Assembly: GCF_963675165.1 (NCBI RefSeq)
Contig: NC_087384.1
Span: 4,891,182-4,955,181, forward strand
Source: Halichondria panicea
Taxonomy: Eukaryota; Porifera; Demospongiae; Suberitida; Halichondriidae
Length of the DNA: 64,000 nt
Direction: 5' to 3'
The notes below the pieces were generated by a model. The model was given only the letters and a program-made list of their open reading frames with translations. It ran no database searches and was not told the DNA's origin. The number at the start of each line of letters is the position of its first letter. Within the stretch, counting starts at the first letter, position 1. This document shows, one piece after another, positions 52,862-64,000 of the stretch. The position numbers and the translations under genes are program-made.

Positions 52862-55800
52862 ATGCACATCACTCCATGTAATCAAGTAACCTCAATTCTA
52901 AATGTATGCTGCCTTAATATCAGAGGCTTCAAATCAAATTCTGATTATCTACGCACTCTATTAATGTCACATGATCTTCTCGCAATATCAGAACACTGGC
53001 TTCATGATTACGATTTACATCTGCTCTCATCCTTATCAGAAAACTTTCTGTGCTTCTCTTCAACCTCCCCCTCTCGGGAAGACCCAGTCTGGTGTCGTCC
53101 TAACTTTCTAAGAGGACAGGGCGGTGTGGCTATCCTCTTCAAGAAATCACTCCAGAACCTCGTCAAAAAACTAGACACATCCCTCTCACACCGTGTAGTG
53201 GGGCTGCAATTAAGAACACTCCCTCTCCCTATCTGCTTCCTAGGTGTCTATCTCCCCTCAAGATCGGGCTGCACGGATACCTTCAGGGAATGCCTTGACT
53301 ACATTGACTCTCTGATTAATTTACTCGGCTACGAAAATGAGGTAATAATTCTCGGTGACATCAATGCGGACCCTGGCATCTTTGGGGATCCGAATGAACA
53401 GGGCAGGATCCTTCGTCAATACCTCTCTCGCTGGAATTTCACCTCTGTCCACTTGTACCTCGGCTCCTCTACTCACTCCCACACATATATCAGCGAGGCT
53501 CATAACAGCGAGTCAACCATTGACCATATCCTATGCCACTCCCGCTTCTTAGATGCTTTCACCTCCGCTAAAGTTTTGGATGAGTGCCCCTTGAATACCT
53601 CTGACCACCTTCCAATCTCGGCTACCATCCAAATCACCCTTGCTGCAGCTCCCTCTCTCATGACCACTTCCTCCTCAACTCCTCGTGTGAATTGGTCGAA
53701 GCTCTCTAGTTCTGAAATAGAGGAGAGATACACTTCACCCCTTGAGACAGCAGTCAATAGTTGGTCATTCCCTCTTGCTCCGGGCTGCTCCTCTCACATT
53801 GACTCTTCGATCTCTAACCTGATTCGCTTAATGAATAACACGGCATTAAAGGGCCTCCCCCTGAAGAAATACAAAAAACACATTATTCCAGGTTGGTCTA
53901 TGTACCTCAAATCTGCCCACTCTGAGTCGAAATCAGCATTTCGTCACTGGAAATCTGCTGGTAAACCAATGGCCCCGGCAAATCCCCTCAAAGAAATCTA
54001 TAAGTCAAAGAAATCCCACTTCAGGAAATTGCTCCGCCAGCATCGTCACTCGCTCAAAGAGCAATATTTACTAAACTTAGACCTGGCCAATAAAGATTCT
54101 AAGAAGCTTTTCAGAGAAATCAAAAGATTCTACGCTCCCTCCACCTCAACTTCCCCTGGCACCATTGTATATAATGATGTTTCGTATTCTGGTGACACCC
54201 TCTTAGAAGGCTGGGCCAATTACTTTGAAACACTTGGTACCCCCTGTCATAGCCCACTATTTGACTCCGACAACCTGCAAAGTGTAAACAATAGGTTTCG
54301 TGACCTCCTTGATTCCACCCAGGGTGGAGATATCTTACTCACCCAATCTGACATTGCCAACGCTATAGATACTCTCAAACGTGAGAAAGCACCTGGTCCT
54401 GATGGCATTGAAACAGAACACTTGTGCTTCTCTGGTCCGGCAGTTCAGCTTCAGTTGTGCAGAATCTTTAATGCTATGCTTGCTTCCTGCTACATCCCTG
54501 ATCTGCTTACCCTTGGTCTAGTCACCGCTATTCCAAAAGGTGCTGACAAGGACCTCAAGAACCCCTCAAATTATAGAGGAATCTCTCTCCTATCTAATGT
54601 TGGGAAACTTTTTGAGAAACTTCTTTTAGAGAAGATACTGCACCAAGGAGTATCTCTCAGCCCTCTTCAGGGAGGTTTCAGACCTGGTTACAGCTCAATT
54701 CACACGTCCTTCATATTTCAAGAACCGGTTCAATCTCTCAGGGAGTGTGGCAAGAAAGCCTTCGTCGCATTTCTTGATGTGAAGAAGGCCTTTGACACGG
54801 TATGGCATAAAGGCCTTTTTGTGAAACTTCAAGAAAAGGGTATACACCCTAGAATTTGGCACATTCTGGTCCACTGGTACTCTCGTCTGTCGTCCTGCTT
54901 TCTTCTCAAAGGGTCTCGCTCAAGAATCTTCCCTATCTCCCAAGGAGTTCGTCAGGGTGCTATTCTGTCTCTGCTTCTCTACTCAGTTTTTGTTGATGAT
55001 CTGCTTGCCCAACTACATGACTGCGGCCTAGGTGCAATGGTTGGCTCGGTCTACTGTCCCTCCCCAATGTATGCAGACGATCTTGCTCTCATTGCGGACT
55101 CACCTGAAGGGTTACAGAAGCTTCTTAATATCGTCTCTCATTATACGAGTACATGGCGCTATGAAATTAACTCCTCCAAGTCGGCAGTCATGGTATTTGG
55201 TGAATCAACAAGATCACGTACCTCTGGACGCCAGTCCCGTTCCTTCTCTGTTTGTTCGGAATTATCCAGGAGGTAGATAGTTACAAACACCTTGGTGTCC
55301 TTCGCTTAGTGTCTTCTTCTGGCTCCCTCAGAATCTCGGGACGCTGCTCTGCGGGTAGGAGTGCCTTCTTTGCCCTGAATTCTGTGGGCGCGAGGTTCGG
55401 CTGCCTCCACCCAATCACCTCTCACAAGCTTTATTCCTCACTCTGCCTTCCAATTATGCTCTATGGATCAGAACTCTGGTCCCTAACAAAGAGCGATCTC
55501 AACATGTTGGAGAGAACTCACAGGAAACTACTTCGCACAATTCAAGGCCTGCCTACAAGATGTCCGTCACTCGCCCTCACCAGCCTTATTGGCTCGTTGG
55601 AGATCTCGGCATTGGTGGACTGCAGACAGCTCTGTTTTATTAACTCTATCGCATGCATGTCTTCAGAAGATCTCCCGAAAAAGATTATGGTAGAAAGACT
55701 TCTCGCCGACTCTCCATCAGGTCTCTTAAAAACATGGTCCACACTAGTCTTATCTCGTTGCTACCCTTCACTCTCGTCTATGATCTCAAACGGGAAAAAC

Positions 55801-56346
55801 AAAGGGTCTTTTAAGACTGCTGCAAAGAAATCTGCACTAGTCACACAATACGTCAAGATGACAGACACATGCACAAATCTCCCTATCTCATCCCTCCCCG
55901 CCCTTCTAGGTCGCCCTTCAATGCTATGGTCATGCTGTCAGCTGGATCGTTCTATGCATGGCCCCTCAAATTTCAGAATCAGGCTCCTAGTGGGCTGTGA
56001 CGGGCTCGAGCTGGATGCGTCCAGGTTTAGATATCGCAACAGAGGAAATATCTCTCCCGGTGATGCATCGTGCAAACTATGCAACACTGAAGAAGAATCA
56101 CCTTCACACTTTTTAGTAAGTTGCCCTGCTCTCTCAATGCGCAGACTTGCTCTCCTGCAGGATGCCCCATCCTGCATCAGTGTTCACCTCCCCCACGACC
56201 CAAGGGCACTACATGACACCCTCTACAATCTCCTGCAAGGCCTTGTCTGGCTGAAAGCTGCCCATGCGCAAGAGTGGCTCTTGCTCTTCATCAAAGATCT
56301 AAGGCAAACCCGCGCTGATCTCCTTCTCACAAGCACATTGGTTTAA
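52862..56346 (+). pseudogene. LINE ORF2: endonuclease and reverse transcriptase
   Basis: APE endonuclease motifs: LNIRGF, ISEHWL, ILGDINADPG and SDHLPIS. Reverse transcriptase motifs: PGPDGIETEHL, NYRGISLLSNVGK, FLDVKKAFDTVWH, QGVRQGAILS and the catalytic MYADDLAL. After a single frameshift near 55245-55260 the frame continues to 56346 with DSYKHLGV, LYGSELWSL and a C-terminal Cys/His cluster (CKLCNTEEESPSHFLVSCP). ORF2 begins 14 bp after ORF1 ends. The core motifs are intact, so the insertion is not old. Confidence 0.9.
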
Positions 56347-56461
56347 AGCTCCACCCTCTTACTGCGTGTTATAATAATACCCATTTTCAATATTCTTTTT
56401 CGTCTGCCCAATGGGCTACTCTTCATTATTTGGAGGCTACAAAGAAGAAGAAGAAGAAGAA

Positions 56462-56790
56462 GGGCGGCCACGGGTTATAGTAGTCGTTACCCGAGGCGCG
56501 CGTGGGCGGCCACGGGTATAGTAGTCTGTTGGTCTGTTTTTACTCGAGGCGCGCGTGGGCGGCCACGGGTATAGTAGTCCGTTGGTCTATTTGTTACCCG
56601 AGGCCGTGCCGCGGCCAACGGGTATAGTAGTCTGTTGGTTTGTTACCCGAGGCCGTGCCGCGGCCAGCGGGTATAGTAGTCTGTTGGTTTGTTACCCGAG
56701 GCGCGCGTGGGCGGCCACGGGTATAGTAGTCTGTTGGTCTGTTTGTTACCCGAGGCGCGTGGGCGGCCACGGGTATAGTAGTCTGTTAGT
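56462..56790. repeat. GC-rich ~50-bp minisatellite
   Basis: About seven units with GGCGGCCACGGGTATAGTAG and GTTACCCGAGGCGCG. Further blocks lie at about 57458-57655 and 63345-63436. The CpG-rich core contrasts strongly with the AT-rich surroundings. Confidence 0.9.
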
Positions 56791-59505
56791 GCCACAGCAC
56801 TGCGTTTACAGCATGGATAGCCTTCACACAACAATATCTTGATTTAAATAGTGGCAGATTTTGATGTTAAAGCTTCTTTGTCGAGCAAAAGCTAAGAAGC
56901 TTGAACAAGCTTGTGACTGAGTCTGCTTACCTGGATGTTCTAGCACTGTGTTTACAGCATGAGTAGCCTCCACACAACAAGTTAGTACTTTGGATAGTGG
57001 CAGCTTTCAGTGTTAAAGCTTTGTTGTCTAATAAAAGCGAGCAAAATGTAGCTTGAACAGAACTTGCACATGTGTTACTTATAACTGAAGTGATCCTGTA
57101 CCAAGAACGATGGAACAGGGTCACTAAAGTAGAAAGCTGTATATACCAAGAACAATGGAACAGGGTCACTAAAGCAGAAAGCTTGAATTATAGCTCCTGC
57201 TTTTAGCGACTGGGATCTAGGACGGAGCCATACTTCTCTGAGACTCCAGGCTTCTTTGCTGTGATCCTAATCCACAGTGCATATAGTACCACTACCTGTT
57301 CTCAAATATTTCAGCATGCCGCCTCCAGTCTGGTTTAGTTGTTCCTTAGTTGCTGTGCAAGTCATACGTGATAACAACATCACTATATGCACTGCATTAT
57401 ATTTCTGATTCTTTATAATCATGTCACCAGCCGAGGGTTTGCACTTTAGTGCTCTAGTTACCCGAGGCGCGTGGGCGGCCACGGGTATAGTAGTCTGTTG
57501 GTTTGTTTGTTACCCGAGGCGCGTGGGCGGCACGGGTATAGTAGTCTGTTGGTTTGTTTGTTACCCGAGGCGCGCGTGGGCGGCCACGGGTATAGTAGTC
57601 TGTTGGTTTGTTACCCGAGGCGCGCGTGGGCGGCCACGGGTATAGTAGTATGTTGGTCTGTTTGTTTGTTTGTTTGTTTGTTTGTTTGTTTGTCACAGGT
57701 ATATCTACTCACCTGGATGCCACAGCGCTGCGTTTACAGCATAGATAGCCTTCACAGAACAATATCTTGATTTAAATAGTGGCAGATTTTTATGTTAAAG
57801 CTTCTTTGTCGAGCAAAAGCTAAGAAGCTTGAATAAGCTTGTGACTAGGTCTGCTTACCTGGATGCTCTAGCACTGCGTTTACAGCATGAGTAGCCTCCA
57901 CACAACAAGTTAGTACTTTTGATAGTGACAGCTTTCGGTGTTAAAGCTCCTCTGTCTAATAAAAGCGAGCAAAATGTAGCTTGAACAGAACTTGCACATG
58001 CGTTACTTATAACTGAAGTGATCCTGTACCAAGAAAACGATGGAACAGGGTCACTAAAGTAGAAAGCTGTATATACCAGAAACAATGGAACAGGGTCACT
58101 AAAGTAGAAGCTTGAATTATAGCTCCTGCTGCTGACTGGGATCCTACTCCATGCAGAACCTGGAGCCATACTTCTCTGAGACTCCAGGCTTCTTTACTGT
58201 GATCCTAATCCACAGTGCTATAGTACCACTACCTGTTCTCAAATGTTTCAGCATGCCTCCAGTCTGGTTTAGTTTTATTGCTCCTGAGTTGCTGTGCAAG
58301 TCCTACATGATAACAACATCACTATATGCACTGCATTATATTTCTGGTTTCTTTTTAATCATGTCACCAGCCGAGGGTTTGCACTTTAGTGCTCTAGTTT
58401 GTTTGTTTGTTTGTTTGTTTGTTTGTCACAGGTATATCTACTCACCTGGATGCCACAGCGCTGCGTTTACAGCATAGATAGCCTTCACACAACAATATCT
58501 TGATTTAAATAGTGGCAGATTTTGATGTTAAAGCTTCATTGTCGAGCAAAAGCTAAGAAGCTTGAACTTGCACGTTGGCAGCTAGCTAGCTACACGTGGC
58601 CTTGATTACGTAGTTGCAGCTGAAGTGATCCTTACCAAATATAATTATAGTAGAAAGCTAAAATTGTGACTGGTTGTTGGCTGACTCTGGATCCTATACT
58701 CCTGCCTGGCAGGAGCCATACCTCTTAAGTCTAAGCTCCAGGCTTCTTTGCTGTCATCCCTGTCCACAGTGCATGTCTACTGTGACATGTACCACTCAAT
58801 GTTTCAGCATGCCTCCAAGTCTGGTTTAGTTTTATTGCTCTTGAGTTGCTGTGCTAGTCATACATGCTACATGCACTGCATTATCACTCTTCTGGTTTCT
58901 TTATTATCATGTCACCAGCCGAGGGTTTGCACTTTAGTGCTCTAGTTTGTTTGTTTGTTTGTTTGTCTGTTTGTCACGAGTATATCTACTCACCTGGATG
59001 CCATAGCGCTGCGTTTGCAGCATAGGTAGCCTTCAGAGAACAATATCTTGATTTAAATAGTGGCAGATTTTGATGTTAAAGCTTCTTTGTCGAGCAAAAG
59101 CTAAGAAGCTTGAATAAGCTTGTGACTAGGTCTGCTTACCTGGATGCTCTAGCACTGCGTTTACAGCATGAGTAGCCTCCACACAGCAAGTTAGTACTTT
59201 TGATAGTGGCAGCTTTCGGTGTTAAAGCTCCTTTGTCTAATAAAAGCGAGCAAAATGTAGCTTGAACAGAACTTGCACATGCGTTACTTATAACTGAAGT
59301 GATCCTGTACCAGGTCCAGAAACAATGGAACAGGGTCATTAAAGTAGAAAGCTGTATATACCAGGAACAATGGAACAGGGTCACTAAAGTAGAAAGCTTG
59401 CTTTAGCTGACTGGGATCCATGCAGGACCTGGAGCCATACTTCTGAGACTCCAAGCTTCTTTGCTGTGATCCTAATCCACAGTGCATACATCTATAGTAC
59501 TACTA
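56462..59505. repeat. satellite-like array, first part
   Basis: Units of up to about 700 bp begin CTCACCTGGATGCCACAGC, pass through a second diverged copy of the same motif (CACCTGGATGCTCTAGC type), two GGAACAGGGTCACTAAAG boxes and TCACCAGCCGAGGGTTTGC, and end in a GC-rich minisatellite or a (TTTG)n run. Unit limits are about 56790-57455, 57690-58395, 58430-58945 (shortened) and 58975-59505. Open frames here are repeat translations, not genes. Confidence 0.9.
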
Positions 59506-59900
59506 GAGTAAACCACTGAAGATCAGCCACCATGATAAATCGGCCGCTTGTACGCCAACACAGCACTTGCAAATTGATTTATTTTTGCTACTATATAGAG
59601 CTCTTGATGTGATGTTCCTATGAACCAAACGAGACTTGCAACCAACGTTGTGTTCCGGAGTTAGAGTTAACTTTCCAGCGCTGCCGAAAGTACATATATT
59701 CAGCCAATTGCATGTATTTCTGGCACAACGATCTTCTCTAGAGTAAGGAGACACGATCCAGCTAAGATTAACTTCTAGTAGTAGCTAACTATGTCTACTA
59801 GCTGCATGCAAAATATGAAACTCTGTGGTGCAGCTGTTCTACTACTAGCCACGCTTTTTTCTCACAAATCTACTGATTAAAATTCGGCCACGCCCATTGC
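59506..59900 (+). repeat. left terminal inverted repeat of the HTH-Ulp1-PHD element
   Basis: 395 bp, matching the right repeat with few differences. The inner end is near GGCCACGCCCATTGC. Confidence 0.9.
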
Positions 59901-60170
59901 TTTCAAAACTATCTTGCCACGTGGATAAATCGAAAGTGCTACTGTGTGAGACGTGTTTCCAGGTACTAGGTGCTTCTAGGCTCGCTTCTAGGTAATTAAT
60001 GAGCTAGCTAGCTTCATGGCCATATTTGTATCTATGTTTTGGCAATGGTTTACAGTGTGCTTTTAGTATTGTAATAACAACAGCTTCACTTCACTTTGAG
60101 ACAAACTTAGAACCCCACAATTATGGTGCTGAACATTTATTTTTGTCTTTGCTTATTCTGTAGGTTACAT

Positions 60171-61917
60171 ATGGCTGAAGTACCGCTAAAAGAAAGAATA
60201 TTTTATAGCCGTACTAAGAAAGCTGCGACTGTATGTGAAGTTAACTCAAAAAATCGCCCACCCTCATACAAGCATTGGGATTTGAAAACCGTAAGCACTG
60301 CTTGTTCAGCTATTAGAAATGGTACGTTGAGTCAACGACGTGCTGCTGAAGAATATGGTATTCCTAGGTCCACACTGGGCGATTACTATCGAGGAAGCAC
60401 TCTTCCTGGTGCCAAAAGTGGCCCAAACAAGTATCTCTCTGATGCAGAAGAAGCAGAACTGACCAGGTTCTTGATTAGATGTGCCTCTGTTGGCTTTCCT
60501 AAAACCAGAAGTAATGTAATTGCAATTGTGCAAAGAGTGTGCGACCGTAAAGGAGTCAAGGTCACAGTCACTCATGGTTGGTATGAAAGCTTCACAAAGC
60601 GACACTCGGAACTAGTTTTGCGAATTCCTGCTAAATTGTCTGTAGCAAGAGCAAAAGCCACGGATGGTGAGTAATGTGCATGTGCATGTACTTGTATATG
60701 TGTGGGTCTCATTGTTTTGTTACCACGTGATTCTGATGTGCATTTATAGGAGTGAGTGTTCAGACTGGGAGAAAGAAAACAGGTTTGTATTTGTGTACAT
60801 GCATGTATTGTACTGACTGTATATTCATGGTAAAATGCAGCTCCAGACGACCAAGCTCCTGTTGTTGTCATTGATCCTGAGAGCCCAGTGAAAAGCAGCG
60901 GGGAAAGTGCTGCAAGGAATGTCAAATCTACGCCCTTTAGTACACGTGCTGGTGACTCGAAGGCATATAAGGTAAATAATGTATTACTTGTGCAGTTACA
61001 CTCCATAGGATAATATCATAGAGTTGTATATCATACAGCGGGTAATTTTCGTGGGGTAAGATTTGTTATGATGCTTATGTATGTCATTGTATCTGTAGGT
61101 ACACTTTCAAGTATCCAATGAATCATTGCTTGATGACTCAGAAACAAATCCGTGCTTAAAAGATTGGGTTAGTGATCTTGGTCTCTCTCTTTATGAGAAA
61201 CAAGCCCTTCAACGTAATGCTTGGCTGTCAGCAAATCATATTTCTGCTGCAAATATGCTGCTCAGAAGAGAATTCCCTCATCAAAACGGACTTCAAGATA
61301 CTATGTACTTGCTTGAAAATCTCCAGTGGAGATCGTCAGCTCATGAATTTGTGCAAATAATTCATGTTGGAGGATTTCATTGGGCGTGCTTATCAAATAA
61401 ATTATCATCTGATGCAAGTAAAATACAGCTGTATGACAGTCTTCACATAGAACCTGGCCCTACCATTATTGAACAGTCTTGCACGATTCTCCATTGTATG
61501 AAAGACCGTTTCACAATCCAAGTTGTGAATGTTCAACTTCAGTATACTGGTGATTCTTGTGGTTTGTTTGCCATCGCTATGGCTTATGATTTATGTTCTG
61601 GTCGAAACCCTTTGAAAATCAGCTACGATGAATCGATGATGAGAGTTCATCTGGAGCGTTGCTTCAACAATCGTGAACTGTCACGCTTCCCACGAGCTGC
61701 AAAAAAAAGGGATTGCCCCAAGACAATAGTCGCAAAAACGCAGGTTCCTGTATACTGTAGTTGCCGATATTCTGATGTGGAAGTCACATCGAGGTTTGGG
61801 GATATGGCGTCATGTGACAGTTGCAGTAAATGGTACCACCAGGATTGCGAAAACATTCCGAACGCTGTTTTTAATGATACTCAAAAAACATGGTTTTGTA
61901 TGTCGTGTAGCCAGTAA
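60171..61917 (+). CDS. psq/CENP-B HTH protein fused to Ulp1 protease and PHD finger
   Basis: Exons 60171-60666, 60750-60782, 60841-60971, 61099-61917 join in phase to 492 residues with no visible defect. Residues about 33-75 form a psq-type HTH (IRNGTLSQRRAAEEYGIP). Residues about 88-155 form a CENP-B-like HTH (LSDAEEAELTRFLIRCA, GWYESFTKRH), the DNA-binding half of pogo/Tigger transposases. Residues about 235-430 are a C48/Ulp1 cysteine protease with catalytic candidates His (FHWACLS), Asp (LYDSLH), Gln (VQLQYTG) and Cys (DSCGLFA). The end is a PHD finger (CSC, CDSCSKWYHQDC, CMSCSQ). No DDE domain is present. The start MAEVPLKERIF follows a plausible 3' splice site, so a 5' UTR intron is likely. 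Possible roles are binding element DNA and removing SUMO-like modifiers. Confidence 0.85.
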
Positions 61918-62047
61918 TAATAATATTGTTTTTATGTTCTTTTTGTAGTCTATTTTGTCTATTTTGTCTGTGGTACCATATAATCGTTGAGGATTGCTCT
62001 TATAATAGTTGGGGCGGTTGGAGTCGAGGCTAATGATGTTATAACCT

Positions 62048-62443
62048 GCAATGGGGCGTGGCCGAATTTCAATCAGTAAATTTGTGAGAAAAAAGCGTGG
62101 CTAGTAGTGGAACAGCTGCACCACAGAGTTTTATATTTTGCATGCAGCTAGTAGACATAGTTAGCTACTACTAGAAGTTAATCTTAGCTGGATCGTGTCT
62201 CCTTACTCTAGAGTAGATCGTTGTGCCAGAAATACATGCAATTGGCTGAATATATGTACTTTCGGCAGCGCTGGGAAGTTAACTCTAACTCCGGAACACA
62301 ACGTTGGTTGCAAGTCTCGTTTGGCTCATAGAAACATCACATCAAGAGCTCTATATAGTAGCAAAAATAAATCAATTTGCAAGTGCTGTGTTGGCGTACA
62401 AGCGGCCGATTTATCATGGTGGCTGATCTTCAGTGGTTTACTC
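62048..62443 (-). repeat. right terminal inverted repeat of the HTH-Ulp1-PHD element
   Basis: 396 bp, reverse complement of the left repeat, ending CAGTGGTTTACTC before TA. Confidence 0.9.
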
Positions 62444-62445
62444 TA

Positions 62446-63765
62446 CCTGTTCTCAAATGTTTCAGCATGCCTCCAGTCTGGTTTAGTTTCATTGCTCCTG
62501 AGTTGCTATGCAAGTCATGCATGATGATGATAACAACATCACTATATGCACTGCATTATATCAGTCTTCTGGTTTCTTTATAATCATGTCACCAGCCGAG
62601 GGTTTGCACTTTAGTGCTCTAGTTTGTTTGTTTGTCTGTTTGTCACGAGTATATCTACTCACCTGGATGCCATAGCGCTGCGTTTGCAGCATAGGTAGCC
62701 TTCACAGAACAATATCTTGATTTAAATAGTGGCAGATTTTGATGTTAAAGCTTCTTTGTCGAGCAAAAGCTAAGAAGCTTGAATAAGCTTGTGACTAGGT
62801 CTGCTTACCTGGATGCTCTAGCACTGCGTTTACAGCATGAGTAGCCTCCACACAACAAGTTAGTACTTTTGATAGTGGCAGCTTTCAGTGTTAAAGCTCC
62901 TTTGTCTAATAAAAGCGAGCAAAATGTAGCTTGAACAGAACTTGCACATGCGTTACTTATAACTGAAGTGATCCTGTACCAGGTCCAGAAACAATGGAAC
63001 AGGGTCACTAAAGTAGAAAGCTGTATATACCAGGAACAATGGAACAGGGTCACTAAAGTAGAAAGCTTGCTTTAGCTGACTGGGATCCATGCAGGACCTG
63101 GAGCCATACTTCTGAGACTCCAAGCTTCTTTGCTGTGATCCTAATCCACAGTGCATACATCTATAGTACTACTACCTGTTCTCAAATGTTTCAGCATGTC
63201 TGGTTTAGTTTCATTGCTCCTGAGTTGCTGTGCAAGTCATGCATGATGATGATAACAACATCACTATATGCACTGCATTATATCAGTCTTCTGGTTTCTT
63301 TATAATCATGTCACCAGCCGAGGGTTTGCACTTTAGTGCTCTAGTTACCCGAGGCGCGTGGGCGGCCACGGGTATAGTAGTCTGTTGGTTTGTTACCCGA
63401 GGCGCGCGTGGGCGGCCACGGGTATAGTAGTATGTTGGTCTGTTTGTTTGTTTGTTTGTTTGTTTGTCACAGGTATATCTACTCACCTGGATGCCACAGC
63501 GCTGCGTTTACAGCATAGATAGCCTTCACACAACAATATCTTGGTTTAAATAGTGACAGATTTTGATGTTAAAGCTTCATTGTCGAGCAAAAGCTAAGAA
63601 GCTTGAATAAGCTTGTGACTAGGTCTGCTTACCTGGATGCTCTAGCACTGCGTTTACAGCATGAGTAGCCTCCACACAACAACTTAGCACTTTTGATGGT
63701 GGCAGCTTTCGGTGTTAAAGCTCCTTTGTCTAATAAAAGCGAGCAAAATGTAGCTTGAACAGAAC
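62446..63765. repeat. satellite-like array, second part
   Basis: Continuation of the array after the inserted element: the tail of the interrupted unit to about 62620, one full unit about 62640-63340, a short GC-rich minisatellite at about 63345-63436, a (TTTG)n run, then a partial unit from about 63470 that is cut by the element beginning at 63766. Confidence 0.88.
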
Positions 63766-64000
63766 TAGCCTCGATCCCAGGCCGAGTTTTCGCTTTTATA
63801 ACGGTTAGGCGAACAACTGGGCCTGGTACTAGTTGTCTGTGCATGCGTCAATCGTTCGTCAGATTCTGACGAATGGATATTCTCGTTCACTTTCGTGACA
63901 TTTATATTTGTGTACTATCGTGTACTAGAAGTCAGTTCCCGTTTTATCATTATTGGAATCGATTGGAATGGCTCTTAGCTGAAGCTTCTCTCTTCTCTGA
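63766..64000. mobile_element. left end of a TAGCCTCG-type element, cut by the window edge
   Basis: Begins TAGCCTCGATCCCAGGCC inside a satellite unit whose sister copies run on without it, and has a GTGCATGCG-type subterminal motif like the 9-bp-duplication MITEs. The expected duplicated target is GAACAGAAC (63757-63765); its partner lies outside. Confidence 0.75.

Larger units (their letters stand above)
51754..56461 (+). mobile_element. CR1/L2-like LINE (non-LTR retrotransposon)
   Basis: ORF1 with a PHD finger, ORF2 with APE-type endonuclease and reverse transcriptase, and a (GAA)n microsatellite tail at about 56446-56461 instead of poly(A), which fits CR1/L2-group LINEs. PHD-bearing ORF1 proteins are known in CR1-like elements. 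The 5' boundary is uncertain. One frameshift in each ORF. It ends directly at the GC-rich minisatellite. Confidence 0.88.
59506..62443. mobile_element. 2.94-kb TIR element encoding HTH-Ulp1-PHD, no DDE seen
   Basis: Terminal inverted repeats of about 395 bp (59506-59900 and 62048-62443) starting GAGTAAACCACTGAAG, flanked by TA on both sides (59504-59505 and 62444-62445). The array unit at about 63.16-63.19 kb keeps the uninterrupted site TAGTACTACTACCTGTTC. The inverted repeats look very similar, suggesting recent insertion. One four-exon gene lies inside. TA duplication and a psq/CENP-B HTH point to the pogo side of Tc1/mariner. Confidence 0.9.

Noticed and set aside
56555-58477. Open frames of 60-110 codons on both strands in the minisatellite region
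   Set aside because: They are translations of the GC-rich repeat and (TTTG)n runs, with the same peptides recurring in several frames.
59506-62443. Element called as a complete Tigger transposon
   Set aside because: Only the psq/CENP-B DNA-binding half is present; the rest is Ulp1 and PHD with no DDE motifs.

Overview
The window looks like nuclear DNA of a sponge (most likely a demosponge). The genes are metazoan and rich in short GT-AG introns: a TRAPPC11 orthologue, a merlin/NF2 orthologue, two BHMT-like methyltransferases, a coiled-coil/ZU5/Death protein and an intronless cysteine-rich multi-pass membrane protein of a type I associate with sponges and other early animals. The AT-rich intergenic DNA is full of the palindrome TACATGTA. 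The species call is inference; no marker gene fixes it.

Layout. 1-11 kb: TRAPPC11 (minus, 22 exons seen, 3' end outside the window), with an intronless membrane-protein gene and a MITE in intron 8. 11-18.6 kb: merlin/NF2 (plus, 15 exons, apparently complete), sharing a 232-bp divergent promoter with TRAPPC11; intron 11 holds a tandem array of nine tRNA-Thr(AGT) genes, one spacer of which carries a 284-bp pogo-like MITE. 18.9-22.9 kb: a head-to-head pair of BHMT-like genes, one with and one without a predicted mitochondrial leader, with a 759-bp MITE in the shared upstream region. 23-38.6 kb: a transposon nest. A Ginger1-type DNA transposon (24177-30739) contains a 3.15-kb DUF6589/RecQ element with 9-bp target duplications (27427-30577, probably AcademH-like). 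Directly beside it, sharing a CCGG target, lies a 7.85-kb element with ~245-bp terminal inverted repeats (30744-38595) that carries a Myb/SANT-plus-DDE-like transposase gene and a convergent HIRAN-domain gene. I cannot place this last element in a named superfamily, and it is the best candidate here for something undescribed.

38.9-44.4 kb: a nine-exon host gene encoding a 1,294-residue coiled-coil/ZU5/UPA-like/Death protein, a plausible death-fold signalling adaptor. 44.55-48.95 kb: a Gypsy-type LTR retrotransposon fossil with 180-bp LTRs. 49-51 kb: a MITE nested inside another MITE. 51.7-56.5 kb: a CR1/L2-like LINE with a PHD finger in ORF1. 56.5-63.8 kb: a satellite-like array (roughly 700-bp unit plus a GC-rich ~50-bp minisatellite) interrupted by a 2.94-kb element with ~395-bp inverted repeats (59506-62443). 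That element encodes a complete-looking psq/CENP-B HTH-Ulp1-PHD protein and no visible DDE domain. At 63766 another TAGCCTCG-type element begins and runs off the window.

The host genes serve ER-Golgi trafficking (TRAPPC11), cortical/Hippo signalling (merlin), methyl-group metabolism (BHMT pair), translation (tRNA-Thr) and probably death-fold signalling. The transposons share modules: Ulp1-PHD occurs in both the Ginger1 and the HTH element, and TAG...CTA termini with 9-bp target duplications link the DUF6589 element to the small MITEs. Exon limits were set by hand from GT-AG sites, reading phase and remembered homologues; no search was run.
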